A DNA stretch of 64,000 bases. Source: Phyto melanocephala (lineage: Eukaryota; Arthropoda; Insecta; Diptera; Rhinophoridae). The stretch is taken from assembly GCA_941918925.1 (NCBI GenBank), contig OW799234.1:112071128-112135127 (forward strand). The letters are read 5' to 3'. This document shows positions 1 through 11,320 of the stretch, piece after piece. Below the pieces are notes generated by a model. The model was not told the origin of the DNA, ran no database searches, and saw only the letters and a list, made by a program, of their open reading frames with translations. Numbering within the stretch: the first letter of the stretch is position 1; each line of letters begins with the position of its first letter. The position numbers and the translations under genes are program-made.

Positions 1-573
1 TTCAAAATTATCTTCAAATCCTTTCAGTTATCGATAATCAAATATTCTTGCAGAAAAATGTTTTCTTTCACCTTCCTCGGTTGTTGAAATTATAATTTTT
101 ATTTTTTGATTAATTAGTTTTTATCTCTAAAAATTGACCAGAGAATTTCTCATAAATTCCATAAAATGTTGTTTAACAAATAATTGTTTATGTTTTACAT
201 ATAAATTGTATAAATTTTTTTTATTAAGTTTTATTTCATATAATTTATTACAAAAAAATTAAATATTTATTCTAACAGAAATATTATTTCTGTATAAAAA
301 AAATGTATTTTCTTTTGTGAAACGTAGGAATTTATATTAATATTATCTGGCATCCATGATTTCTACTCGACCTTTGATTTCTATAAACATTCGTATTAAC
401 GTTTCAAGCTACGAGTACATAATACAAATTTAAGAGAAATCTAATAAAAAGAGCTAAATTACAGTTGAGTTTGCTCAAAGCAAAAACTAACAAAAACATA
501 CTTAAAGACGATTTGTGCACCATTTAATTTTTACAATTTTAATATATAAATTAATCTTATTTAAAACTATAGC
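1..573. other. AT-rich spacer without a recognisable gene
   Basis: Only short, stop-riddled reading frames are seen on both strands. No repeat boundary, tRNA or splice-consistent exon was recognised. Confidence 0.6.
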
Positions 574-819
574 GGAAATCACCCTTCATTGCAAACATGA
601 TGCAAATGTTGCAGATCTTGTAAGTCTTTTATAATTTCTATTACAAACGTTGCTTCTAAAAATTTCCAACTCTTTTTAGTATCGGAAATAAGTGCTTGTG
701 TGGGAAATGTAATTTTAGTGTATATTGTTTTTGTGTTGTTGCAAACTTAAGAATATATATACTAGACTTGCAAGATCTGCAACATTTGCATGATCTGTTT
801 GCAACGAAGGGTGATTTCC
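574..819. mobile_element. Foldback MITE with about 50-bp terminal inverted repeats
   Basis: The left arm (574-624) begins GGAAATCACCCTTCATTGCA. The right arm (768-819) is its near-perfect reverse complement, with a few mismatches and a small indel. The 246-bp element has no coding capacity apart from a chance frame. The arms can pair over almost half the element. The target duplication is not clear, so the superfamily is left open. Confidence 0.8.
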
Positions 820-1113
820 CCTTATATTTAACGCCCCTGCCAGTCATAGGATGTGTATATTTCAATATTTTGTAGTGTAGACACTAGAGGTCTGCATATG
901 TGCGATTAAACGACACATTAATTCACATATCAAGCTAGCAAGTAGTGTGTTGTGTGTGATTTTAGAATCACACACAATTTATTGTGTGTGAGTAATAGCC
1001 TATGTGTGCAAAGCGTTCAATTATTTATGTGAGTGTTGTGAGAGAAATATTTGATTCAGGTGTAAATAACAAATTTGCTCTTTAATTCGAGTAAATACAC
1101 TTGTGTGTCGATG

Positions 1114-1211
1114 TACATATTGTGTTTTATCAACACAACATGTGTTTTGTGTTTTAAATTTTTACATATTGTGTTTTATCAACACAACATGTGTTTTGTG
1201 TTTTAAATTTT
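1114..1211. repeat. 49-bp tandem duplication inside the hAT element
   Basis: Two adjacent, practically identical 49-bp units (1114-1162 and 1163-1211) each carry ATTGTGTTTTATCAACACAA, a short self-complementary stretch. The unit is rich in the TGTGTT words that fill the subterminal parts of the host hAT element. Confidence 0.8.
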
Positions 1212-1599
1212 TTTTTATCGTATTGAAAACAAAATATTAGTAAAAAGATGTTGCATTAAAAAGTGATACAAACTTTTTAGAAGCAAAAAGTAGTAGTTTT
1301 AAATATATTTTTTAACAAATGAAATTTTTATTAATTTGTTATTAATTTAGCACTCTTACTTGTTTTTTTTTAATTATGTCACACAGTTGACAATAATCAC
1401 TATATTTACCGAATTTCATCGTAAACAAGTTAAAAAATTTTACAACTAAAATACACACTTAAAAGCAGATTTTTAATTTTTAATTAAAATAATTTTTATA
1501 TAAACAAATTAAATGTGTTTTCAATAAATAAAGTTAAAATAAAAATAAATTCAATACATTGACAATAATAGTAAGAAACTTAATTGCTATTGAAATTCA

Positions 1600-2052
1600 G
1601 CACGATCGCCCAATAACTTTCTGAGATATGAGCAAAAAACCACGACCACCTCGTTTTTCTCAAAATTACAACAACAACATACATATATACTGGTTATAAT
1701 AAACTTGGCATCGAATTACAACTGAGCCAAAAAAATTTTTTTATTATATTTATTATTATTTTTTTAGTTTTTTTAAATATTTTTTTTTTAAATTTTTTTC
1801 TGCAATTTTTGTTTGTTTTTAATACATTTGTTTTTATTTATTTTTTTAATTTTTATTTTAGAAACTAACATACGTAAACTCAATTATAATTTTACAATGG
1901 TATGTTTTTATATGTATGTTTTTTACATGCATGTACGTATTTTATATGAGATGAATGGTGATACAAACAATTGTTATTGCATGACTACACGTTGTGAAAG
2001 GTATATAAGATTCGGCACTGCCGAATATAGCTCTGTTACATGTTTTTTTTTG
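1600..2052 (+). mobile_element. TTCGGC-hairpin repeat family, truncated copy
   Basis: This stretch shares the family landmarks in order: TGAGATATGAGCAAAAAACC with a following CGACCACCTCG block, a T-rich tract, GAGATGAATGGTGATACAAA, then ATTCGGCACTGCCGAAT and a final T-rich end. The start is lost. A second, isolated family end (AGCACTCTTACTTG) lies just upstream near 1350-1362. Superfamily unknown. Confidence 0.7.
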
Positions 2053-2762
2053 TTATTGTTTTGTTTATTTTATTAAATGTTGTCAACGTTTTTGAGAAAC
2101 ATAAAAATAAAACAAACAAAAAAGCGGTTAGTCGCTGAATTTGCCCATAAACCGGTGATTCAGCAACACTTTTAATATTTTAAGCTTAAAATGTCAATTT
2201 TAAGTTGAACAATTCTACTTTTTTTTTGACATTTACTGTTTGTTTCTATCAATTCTATACATATCATCAATGAATAAAAATATAGTGTAGTAAGTGCTTA
2301 AGAATTATTGCCTTTGTATACTGGTTTTTTCATATTGTAAATTTTTTTTTATAATATTATTATTGTTATTGTTTTTGCATATAAAAAATATATTTATTAC
2401 AACCATTTCATTTGATTACTTTTTTTGTTAAAATTTTAATTTTCCTCTTCACTTAACAAAATAAGAAAGTCAAGAAACACACGAATGATTAGTGTGATTT
2501 TTAACTTCGCTCAGGTTTTTTTATTGTAATATGTATGAATTTGAGTTCATCAAACAATAAACAATAATAGAGAAACACACACAATTAGTGTAAGTGTGTG
2601 TGGCTTACTTTTTAATGAACGGTGTTGTGTTGATCTCTCATTTAATATGATTGAGTGTGAATGACTCGCTCTCATTTTTTTTACACATTTGATAATAATA
2701 TCAAATACACACACATCATTCATTTGGCTACCAAATCATTTGTGCAGACCTCTAGTAGACAC

Positions 2763-4130
2763 TAATATGTCAACCTTAACTTAACATTTAAATTAAGGAG
2801 GAGGTTTGGGCATTGCACCCTCGAGAATGGTTTAGTTACCTAGGGTTAAAATATAGGACACTTTTTACAGCGGTAATTTTTGGTATTTAAATGGTATTAA
2901 AAAGTTGAAGCAATGTAAAAGAAATTGCACTAACACGAATAAACTGTTAATATTCAACACGACATCAAAATTTATTATAAAATAAATACAATGCAAAAAT
3001 ATTATTACGGCCAGCAATATGACCGGGCTTAACAAAAGTAAAATATATAAATAATAATAATTTAAACTCTCTTCTGAAATCGTGTAAATCTTTTATGTGA
3101 AAATATAAGTTCTCATCTAATTCGTTAAAGATGAATGTCACTGTACAATAAAAAAAGAGAAATAAACTTAATAGCAGGGTACACCTATTATTATATTTAT
3201 ACCATGCTTAATAGATTATTTATAAATTCATTGCAGGTGTGGTACTCAACAACATATTTTAATTTTGTACTTTGTTTTTTTATTATAATACATCTAGTAA
3301 TTTTGATTTTTATTACAAATATTTTTCCTCAATAAAATTAATTGTTTCTGGATTTTCTAAAAAATAAATAGTTGAAGTCGGAATAATTTTATTTTGTGTA
3401 TATTAAATGCAACACAGAGAAAAGGACTTTTATATTAGTAGAATAGTATAGCTGCTACATTAAAGCCTCAACAATTAAAATTAAATACAAATTAAAATTT
3501 ATTGTTAAATACTAAAGAGCTGTACAAGCACAAGAAAAATTACTTATAAGCTAATTCATTAAAGTACTTTCAAAAATATTTGTTTTGCTTTATAAGAAAA
3601 ATATTTAAAATAGAACAGCATTCGAAGAAAATAATGCTGGATCTGAAAAAATATGAAATAAAACATAAAAATACGTTTAAATGTGTTGATAGTAGATCTA
3701 GACCATATAAAAAATTGCATATTAATCAAAAAATCGCTTATAACTAAGTGCTTATAAAATAAAATATCATCTTAAATATCTTCATCTACTATCAAAATTT
3801 AACGATAACGTATTGTAATAATTATAATTGCTCTCCAAGAGCAATAGTTAATACAATTACTACAGAATTTTTAAATTCCACTTTTTTTTAAATAAATATT
3901 TTTACAAATGAAAGATGAAAGATATTGCAAATGTAAACAAGTTTCTTTTATTTTCAACATCTTCCACGCATTCCGCTAAAATGTGAGCAAGTGTAAAAAG
4001 GCTATAACAAAGCACACAAAAATAATCAGCTGGGCTGGCACCGGCACTTGTATAAGTGTTCCCTGCTAGTGACGATTAATTTATTATAGTGAGATTAATG
4101 TTTTGTTATTTTTCAGAAGAATCGGACCAG
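2763..4130. other. Spacer, no gene recognised
   Basis: AT-rich DNA with many stops in all frames. No exon with family similarity, no long inverted repeat and no tRNA-like fold was seen. It separates the hAT element from the 122-bp tandem array. Confidence 0.6.
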
Positions 4131-4158
4131 TGCAAAAATTATCAAAATTATAATTGTT

Positions 4159-4800
4159 TTTATGGGCGTGTCCCTGCCCACTTTTCTAATCACGAAACTG
4201 TATAGTCATGACAACTCAATATGTGTGCAAAGTTCCAGAAAAATCGGTCCAGTGCAAGTACCTCAAAATGATACCTTTTTTTAATGGGCGTGGCACTGCC
4301 CACTTTTCTAATGACGAAAGTGTCAAGTCATGACAGCTCAGTATGTTCGCAAAGTTTCAGAAAGTTCGGTCCAGTGCAAGTAGCTAAAACTGATAACTAA
4401 TTTTTTATGGGCGTGGCCCCGCCCACTTTTTTAATCACAAAATTATAAAGTCATCACAGCTTAATATGTGTGCAAAGTTTTAGAAAAATCGGTCCAGTGC
4501 AAGTACCTCAAAATTTAAACTTTTTTAGGGGCGTTTCCCCGCCCACTTTTCATATCACGAAATTTTTCAGTCATGACAGCTCGATATGTGTGCAAAGCTT
4601 CAGAAAAATCGGTCAAGTGCAAGTAGCTAAAACTGATAACTAATTTTTTATGGGCGTGGCCCCGCCCACTTTTTTTCACCCATAAACACTCCCTGGTATG
4701 TGTACAACAACTTACCAAAGTTTGAGCTCGATCGGTTTTACAGTTTCGGAGTCTATAGCTAACACACACACACACACACACAGAGTTTCACTTTTATATA
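4159..4800. repeat. Tandem array with a period of about 122 bp, ending in an AC microsatellite
   Basis: The core GGGCGTGGCCCCGCCCACTT recurs, with variants, at about 4164, 4286, 4409, 4529 and 4652, a spacing of 120-123 bp. Each unit also holds a CAAAGTTTCAGAAAAATCGG-like segment and GTCCAGTGCAAGTA. Units two and four share a longer tail (GCTAAAACTGATAACTAA), while units one and three share CCTCAAAAT, so the array looks like a dimeric, higher-order repeat. It stops at an AC run (about 4760-4780) and a TATATATATAGATT end. That end suggests it is part of a dispersed element rather than a free satellite. Confidence 0.8.
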
Positions 4801-4921
4801 TATAGATTTTGGTTTTGTCATTTATGTGTACACTGAAATATATTGATTGGTAGTAGTGAAAAACATTAAGAAAATTTTACGCAGCTCTTCAATACATACT
4901 ATGTACATATTTACATATCGT

Positions 4922-5144
4922 TGGTCACAAGTAGAAAAGCCCTAACTCAAATAATTGTAATTTTACAGGAGAAGGTAATAACAGACTCTGTATTATCATA
5001 ATGTAATTTCTTTTGTAAAACTGTTATTTTTCATATTATTGCGTTAGATTGTTGTGTCGAGTTGTATTTGTGTGAAATGTATTGAAATCACTAAAAACTC
5101 AATTTAGTAAAAAGGTACGAGTTAAGGCTTTCTACTTGTGACCA
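4922..5144. mobile_element. MITE, TATCGATGG-end family, copy 1
   Basis: The left end TGGTCACAAGTAGAAAAGCC (4922) is matched in inverse at the right end (to 5144), and the inverted repeat runs for about 27 bp. Outside lie ATATCG on the left and TCGATA on the right. Its end resembles that of the MITE at 9135-9388: both share TATCGATGG and an inner TAACTCG followed by TTTTTACTA. It contains no reading frame of note. Confidence 0.7.
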
Positions 5145-5765
5145 TCGATAACAGTCTTGTATTTGAAGTAAAAACCAGCTTTTGAGTGGAGTAGGTTGGT
5201 ACAAATCTCTTTAAACAACTTTTAACTATGAGTTTATGTGTTCATTAAATATCTTATATCTATGTTAAATAAAAGTAAATATATGTATATGTATGTATGT
5301 ACACACTTACAAAGCATTTGGGTTTGTTTCATTTTCTTTATCGGTCAGGTGCTTAGCCTCTTGCATTATACTAAATTATACAAAAATAATGGTCAGACTT
5401 TATATTAAAAATAAATTTATGAAATATGTTTATGTATTTTTATGTTACATTTATTTTATAAATGAAATATAATTAAAATATCTATATGTATATATATATG
5501 TATGTGTATGCATACATACATACATTCGAATCAAATAAAGTACAATTTAAAATGATAAGTAAAATATTTTAAAAACTGTATATGCCATCCCTGGCTCACC
5601 TACCTTAAAATAGAGAGTAATCGAAAAATATTTAGTTGTACTCTTGATTTCGTGTGGGTAAGATCGCTTTAAGTTTAAGGTAAGCTGTAGACCAAATCAA
5701 TACCAACACATAAAAAGTGATATTTGTTTGTTTATTTTGTAGTAATTTTTACGCAACAGTCCAAA
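5145..5765 (+). promoter_or_regulatory. 5' flank and possible 5' UTR of the GST gene
   Basis: No coding similarity is seen. Close to the start codon there is a donor-like AG|GTAAGC (G at 5680) and an acceptor-like TTTTGTAG ending at 5742. Together they would define a 63-nt intron in the 5' UTR, a common fly size. This is inference; no convincing TATA box or initiator could be fixed. Confidence 0.3.
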
Positions 5766-8700
5766 ATGTCTTTGGCCTTTTATTATGATTTATTGTCACA
5801 GCCATCAAGGGCTTTGTATATAATCCTTAAAATGAGTGGAGTACAATTTGAGGACTGTCCAGTAGCACTTAGAAACGGCATGTAACATTTATGCAAATTA
5901 ATCTAATCATTTTTAACGTATTTTCTGTGCTATTCTTAAGTATGCGTATGAAAAACAACATTAAAGGTATTCACGTCATCGATTTTAGTCTTGCGAAATA
6001 GCGAAAATTCATACTTTTTCCAAACACAACAACTGCTATGTAGAAAATAATTTCAAAATAAATTTACTTTTGGACTATGTCTAACCTTATGCCTAAATAT
6101 TACCACACACGACATGTCTTTAACTTTTTCCCCGAAGCGCTCAACTTGTCGGCATTTTAAGTACATAAAAAAGTTTAAAGCCGCAGCTATTAGCATTTCT
6201 ACTTTTTTCTCTGAACTTTAAACAGCTTTAAGTTAAAATAGGTGTTCACATCAACAAGAGTAAATTTACGCATTTTTGCAAGAGCGAACGTGAATACCTT
6301 TATTATTTGCACTAGAAGCTACTTACTTTTCGTTACAAAAAAATATTACTTATTTCTATCGTTTTTATTTATCTTTTAGGCGAACATTTAACCGAGGACT
6401 TTAAGGCAAATGTAAATCGTTTTCAAAAAGTTCCATGTATAATAGATGATGGTTTTAAATTGGCAGAAAGTATTGCTATTTTGAGGTAAGATTTTTCTAT
6501 AACATATTTACTGTATTCACAAGGTGTCCTAAATTCAAATGTTCTAAAATTATAACATAATAAAATATGACTGTTGTGAACGGCCTTCATCACTACCTAA
6601 GTTTGATATATTGAATTTAAATTACCGATTTTGCAAAAACCTGAATAGTTATGACAATACAATAGACATACCATACAGTAGTAATTATTTTAGTACAGTT
6701 TGACTTGCAAAGCAACAACAATTTTTTTTTTTTTAATTATTGTGAAACCCTAGAACATTATGACAATATGACATGTTAGAACACTTTGTGAATATAGTAA
6801 TTATTAAACTGTATATAAGAAAGTAACCTTAGGTAAATCAAGTAGGTACAATAAAAATATCCTAATAATAAAAAAAACTATAAAAATACAGACGGTTGAA
6901 GTTAATTTGTCTTTAAGATTGCACCAATAGGAACAAAGTCGATTCCGGTAGAAGTGCTGATAAAATTATACACCAATAACATAAAGCAACAATGAATTAT
7001 AAATTAAGATATCTTATTTTTAATGAAAAACTGTGGAAATTATTACAACTTCTCGAAATCTGACGGGTAATCTTTAAGAGATAAGATTTAAAAATACTTT
7101 TAAACTAGACACGATAACAAAAATTGGTTGATATATTATATTATATTTAATTCAGCAAAAAAACATTGCATTATCTTCGATGACACGGCAATGTCTAAGT
7201 TATGTTATGTAGATTTCAGTTAAATATTCATTTTTAACCTCAGATCATACTGAAATCACGCCCAAACTACCGTTCCTGTTCTGTACTCCAAGTGGAGAGA
7301 AATTGTGCACCATTTTTAAAGCATTATTTTCGAACAACATAGCGTTGTTGTTTTAAATAACAACACTGCAACGTTAATTTCCAACAATATGATTTCACTC
7401 GAGACACAGAGCAGGAGGGAACATTTTTATAATAGTTGTATTAGAAGATATACTTGAATATTATTGTGAATACAAATTTTTTTATATATCTCTTTATGTC
7501 GTATTGGCGTATATGCTCTTATTTCTTCCTAATTCTTTAATCAACTTAAACCCATGAAACACAAAGAACACATTGAGTAGGTCCGTTATTTTGTAGTTGA
7601 ACTTGTCACGCAGATAAACACACAAAATAAAAAAAATAACATGTTTACTTAGCTGATATTCGAAGACAGGTTCGCTCCAAACCTTATACCACTTTTGCAT
7701 GGATGTGTTGTGAAAAAACCAGATGGTCTTGGCTTATCCTAATTTTTCAGTTGTTCATGAACCGATTTTTTGGATTTTTAGTACCGATATGTTTCCGAAT
7801 TTCCGATATTTTGATACCATACACGGTTCTGAGGGATGTCAGGTGGTTTCAAACAACTTATTTCAACATACACATGGATATTGCTCAATCGACTTCCCGA
7901 GTCATAAGCTTTCAGTAAATATATACTCTATTTATGGGGTCGCAAACGAATATTGTAGAAATTTCATACGGAATGAGTATAGTCTTGAACTCTTTATGAT
8001 GAATAAAAAAAAGTTGCATAACATAAAAGATACTCTTTAAGATTTCTCTCAATTTATCAATTACATCACATATTTTAAAAATCAATACAAATGTCGCTTA
8101 ATACATCAGAATTTACCCTTTCAACCACTTTATATATGCCCATAAGCCTGGCACAATTCTTTATTTTGTGTAGATCTTTCTGTCAGTCAGAAAATTGTGT
8201 TTTCTAGATAGGTTAGGATAAAAAGAGGGGCATTTACATGACCCACACCAAGTACGGATATGTGATGTATTTCTTGTTTTGTAATGTCCGTAAGCCAAAC
8301 CCAATATCTGCTTAGTCAATAACTTAGAACCCTCAATGTAATTCCCCAAGAAACTCCAGTATAAAATTTAGTTCCACAATAACCAATTTTGCCTCTCCTA
8401 TTCATTTCGGCTCAAATCAAGCAACTATTATAACATTAAACAAAGTTAGTCCGATCTTTTTAAAAAGTGTTCTAACTGCCTAGCTGAAACCCAACCTACA
8501 CACACACACAAATTTATTCGAAATATGTTAGACAGTTTCAGAGCATGAAAATGAAAAAGAACATCTCGGAAATGATTTGTAAACATTTTGTATATTATTT
8601 CTATGCCCACGATATTTTCATAACCTTAACACATTTTGCATTTACAGATACTTAAGTTCTAAAGGAAAAATCCCAGAATATCTATATCCCAAATATTTTG

Positions 8701-9552
8701 TAGAACAAGCTCGAGCTGATGAATTTCTAGAATGGCAGCATATTACACTACGGGCCACTTGTGCATTATATTTTCGCACCGTCTGGCTACAGCCTCTACT
8801 TACTGGAAAAAAACCATCACAGGAAAAAATTGATAAATTGAAAAGTAATATGGAAACGAATTTGAAAATTGTCGAATCTATATGGTTGGATAATTCAGAC
8901 TTTCTGTGTGGAAAACATATGACAGCGGCCGATATATTTGCGGCGTGTGAAATTGAACAAACTAGTAAGTAATTAAAAATATATCCAGCTGGTATTAAAT
9001 TTAAACATGTATTTTTAAAATTAAGCAAAAAGGTTTAAAGTCAGAAGCTGAATTTTTTGTTTAATACCAAACATAACCTCAAACTGCAATTTTTCGACTT
9101 AAGACCTTTTTGCCTAACGCCAAATATATTACACATATCGATGACTTAATATAAAAAGGGCGTATCTTGATTTTTAACAAAAACTAGCTTTTAATGTTTT
9201 CTGGTAATTTACATACACACACATCACCCCTAAAAAATTAAGTGAGCTATGGTTAAAAATAACCGATTTCTGGCCAAATAAAAAAGCTTTTACTCAATAC
9301 ATTCTTTTAAATTTTATTTAGTTTTTTCTTTCTCCTGTAAAGTAGTAAAAAATCGAGTTACGCCTTTTTTATATTAAGCCATCGATATACAAATTATTTT
9401 TTGCAGGAATGGCCGATTATGATGTACGAATTAAACATCCAAAAATTAGATCGTGGTTAAAAAGAGTTCGTGCTGCTTGTAATCCTCATTATGATCATGC
9501 CCATCAATTTGTATATAAGATATCAGGAACGGCTCCTCATTCTAAACTGTAA
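5766..9552 (+). CDS. Theta-class glutathione S-transferase (four exons)
   Basis: Exons at 5766-5877, 6380-6485, 8648-8964 and 9407-9552 join in phase to a 226-residue protein, close to the usual theta-GST length. The product should conjugate glutathione to electrophiles in the cytosol. Residues 1-75 form the thioredoxin-like domain. DLLSQPSRA carries the serine (Ser11) that activates glutathione in theta enzymes, followed by V55-P56 (the cis-Pro loop) and E67-S68, which bind glutathione. The helical C-terminal domain has EYLYPK, LEWQHITLRATCA and FLCGKHMTAADIF with the conserved TAAD helix cap. Introns 2 and 3 are canonical GT..AG. Intron 1 works in frame only as GC..AG: AACG|GCATGT joined to TTTTAG|GCGAAC, giving N-G-E-H. 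It resembles Drosophila GstT genes; which paralogue it matches is not decidable here. Introns hold MITEs and a hairpin-family fragment. The gene is convergent with the RhoGAP gene. Confidence 0.93.
5964..6300. mobile_element. MITE with TA target duplication in GST intron 1
   Basis: The left end AAGGTATTCACGT (5964) is inverted at the right end, ACGTGAATACCTT (6300). A second matched block further in reads CTTGC and GCAAG. TA dinucleotides flank it at 5962-5963 and 6301-6302, the Tc1/mariner-type target. It is 337 bp long with no coding capacity, and makes up about two thirds of the 502-bp intron. Confidence 0.75.
7703..8045 (-). mobile_element. Diverged fragment of the TTCGGC-hairpin repeat family in GST intron 2
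   Basis: The stretch resembles the middle of the family copies at 46821 and 56315. It has the GAGATATGAGC region in degraded form, a CCGATATTTTGATACC block, a GTTTCAAACAACTTATTTCA block, CAATCGACTTCCCGAGTCAT and AGAAATTTCATACGGAATGA. The hairpin end is missing. The reading frames across it are chance frames of the repeat. Confidence 0.65.
9025..9113. repeat. Small inverted-repeat element in GST intron 3
   Basis: GCAAAAAGGTTTAAAGTC (9025) pairs with GACTTAAGACCTTTTTGC (to 9113). A related sequence lies near 14563-14740, where the words TTTGGCGTTAG and CTTAAGACCTCTTTG recur, so this is probably a dispersed MITE. Confidence 0.6.
9135..9388. mobile_element. MITE, TATCGATGG-end family, copy 2 (GST intron 3)
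   Basis: The ends form an inverted repeat of about 40 bp with few mismatches, starting ATATCGATGACTTAATATAA. The right end (to 9388) reads the same in inverse. The outer TATCGATGG and an inner TAACTCG/TTTTTACTA block are shared with the MITE at 4922-5144, while the segment between them differs. Confidence 0.75.
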
Positions 9553-10032
9553 AAAGTTTATTAGATTATTTTTTTTCTTTCTATTAATTTCACATACATA
9601 CATATATTTAATATATTTAACCAGCTGTAAACTTTGTTACTATGCTACCATATTTTGGTAACAATTTAAGCAAAATATCTACAAAAATATAAAGCTTTTA
9701 AAACATAATGGAAATAAATTTTAGCATAAGTATATATTGTCAGATTCAATAATGCCAGATATAGCATAGTTGCCTTATTACATTTTCAGTCATTAATGTA
9801 TAAAAATGGAACCCAAAAAATTAGGGTTACGTTATATTGATGTAGATCTTTATTGTTTTTTTACTTTTATATTTAAGAAAAACAAAAAATGAAAATCCTG
9901 TTTGTATGCATTTAAATAACTATATAAAAAATAATCAAAGCCAATGGAAAAACTTTTTCCAAAGCGTGATAAGTGTTTTAAACATAAAGATTACAATATA
10001 CAATATCTGCTGCTAAAAATAAAAAAAACCAA
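9553..10032. other. GST 3' flank
   Basis: This is AT-rich sequence following the stop codon. It should contain the 3' UTR. AATAAA appears at about 9713, a plausible but unproven polyadenylation signal. No second gene is seen. Confidence 0.4.
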
Positions 10033-10162
10033 GGGCCGAATTACGGCTTTCGAACGTGATCGAAATTGTAAAATTCTTATTAGAATCTCTATACCTAAAG
10101 CACAGCGAACTCGATCGTTTGAGTAAAATTTCGATCGTGATCGAATGTCGTAATTCGGCTCC
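10033..10162. mobile_element. Palindromic 130-bp MITE, copy A
   Basis: It starts GGGCCGAATTACGGCTTTCG and ends with the near inverse, CGTAATTCGGCTCC. Inner GAACGTGATCGAAATT and AATTTCGATCGTGATCGAA blocks pair too. A second copy at 52584-52714 differs at only about eight positions by my reading. A third, more diverged relative lies at 21921-22024. Confidence 0.85.
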
Positions 10163-10889
10163 AGCATTTTATCTTCCAATTTGGCCACGTCTTGCTAAAA
10201 GATGGCTGCAAGACCATACACAATCGTTGAGGATAAATGTAGATCACTTTGAATTAAATCATCAACATTTTCGAACGAATTTTGCCAACATCACGCAAGA
10301 CCATAAGAGCGAAAATGTCACTCATTCTTTCATGTTAAATACTCGTATTAAACGACTGTACACGACCGCACTGAAGACAGAGTTGAGAGAATTCACAAAT
10401 CGCCATCTTGAAGACCCAATAACCCATTTACCAAAATTTCAAAATTGAGTTTTTTATGGATTATTATTCCGTATATCATAACGCACATGTGAACATCTAA
10501 TATTACAATTGACTAAGTTATTACCAAATAATAACCTAGAGGACCGTTACGCACCAAAAAAAATAAAAAAATTAATCATCAAAAATCATGATAAAAGTTT
10601 AATTTTGTTGCATAGTTTAATTTAAACAAACATTAAGTACTTAAACCAGTAAAAGAAACAACATATAACTTATTAGTAATTAGTACTGCTGATAGGTTGT
10701 TCAGTTTCAGATTTTTACAATTCCAAATAACCTAAGTGACATAACATAAGCCATGTTTAGAAAAACAAAATTTCTCAACCGATATACATATATTTCTGAA
10801 TTCATTTTAATCAAAATATGCAATTTTCATTTCAATATTGTAAATAGTTCCAATTTTTTTAACGTTTTTTCCCTCTTCTGAAACTTTTG
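10163..10889. other. Spacer with an unassigned open frame
   Basis: A + strand frame runs from inside MITE copy A to a stop at 10448 (130 codons from 10056). The part past the MITE is not biased and matches no family I recognise, so I do not call it a gene. The remainder is AT-rich with no exon-like segment. Confidence 0.4.
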
Positions 10890-11320
10890 AAAACTGCAGA
10901 TAAGAGTAACGTGACTGGACTGACTGATTCATCATCGCACAGCCCAAATGCAAAGAGCTAGAGATATGAAATTTGGACAATGTGTTCCTCTTTCAACGTA
11001 TAGCTTCACTAAGCGAATTTTTTTTTTTAATTTTCAACCTCTAAGGGGAAAAAACGACTAAAAACTATAATTTGGTACTTTTTTGGTACCCTTTGTAACA
11101 TCCAAACACGTAAAGCTAGGAAAAAATTTAAACTGTATTAGTTAATCTACGAAAAAATATTAATAGGATTTCGGCACTTTTTTTTAAATTCGCATGTATA
11201 AGGGGTAGAAATGGTACCTCTTTTTGGTACCTTTGAAAAAAAAATAACTTTTCTAATATTATTCAATGCGACAAATTTTGATTATTATTATCGCCCAATC
11301 GAATATGAATAATTATTTAA

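Larger units (their letters stand above)
885..2754. mobile_element. Non-autonomous hAT element with intact ends and 8-bp target duplication
   Basis: The element starts TAGAGGTCTGCA (885) and ends TGCAGACCTCTA (2754), a perfect 12-bp terminal inverted repeat of hAT type. It is flanked by the same 8 bases, GTAGACAC, at 877-884 and 2755-2762, the target-duplication length typical of hAT. Both subterminal zones are packed with GTGTGT/ACACAC words, as in hAT transposase-binding regions. No transposase frame remains, so it would need a transposase in trans. A copy of the TTCGGC-hairpin repeat (about 1600-2052) is nested inside, which means the hAT insertion is older than that insertion. Confidence 0.85.

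Noticed and set aside
7494..7700. 68-codon - strand frame in GST intron 2
   Set aside because: No family similarity or splice context is seen; it lies in intron sequence beside a repeat fragment.
8161..8349. 62-codon - strand frame with WCGSCKCPSF, faintly like a LINE zinc finger
   Set aside because: The spacing of cysteines and the flanks do not match the LINE end at 31292.
8642..9028. 128-codon - strand frame
   Set aside because: It is the reverse of GST exon 3, which has clear family similarity on the + strand.
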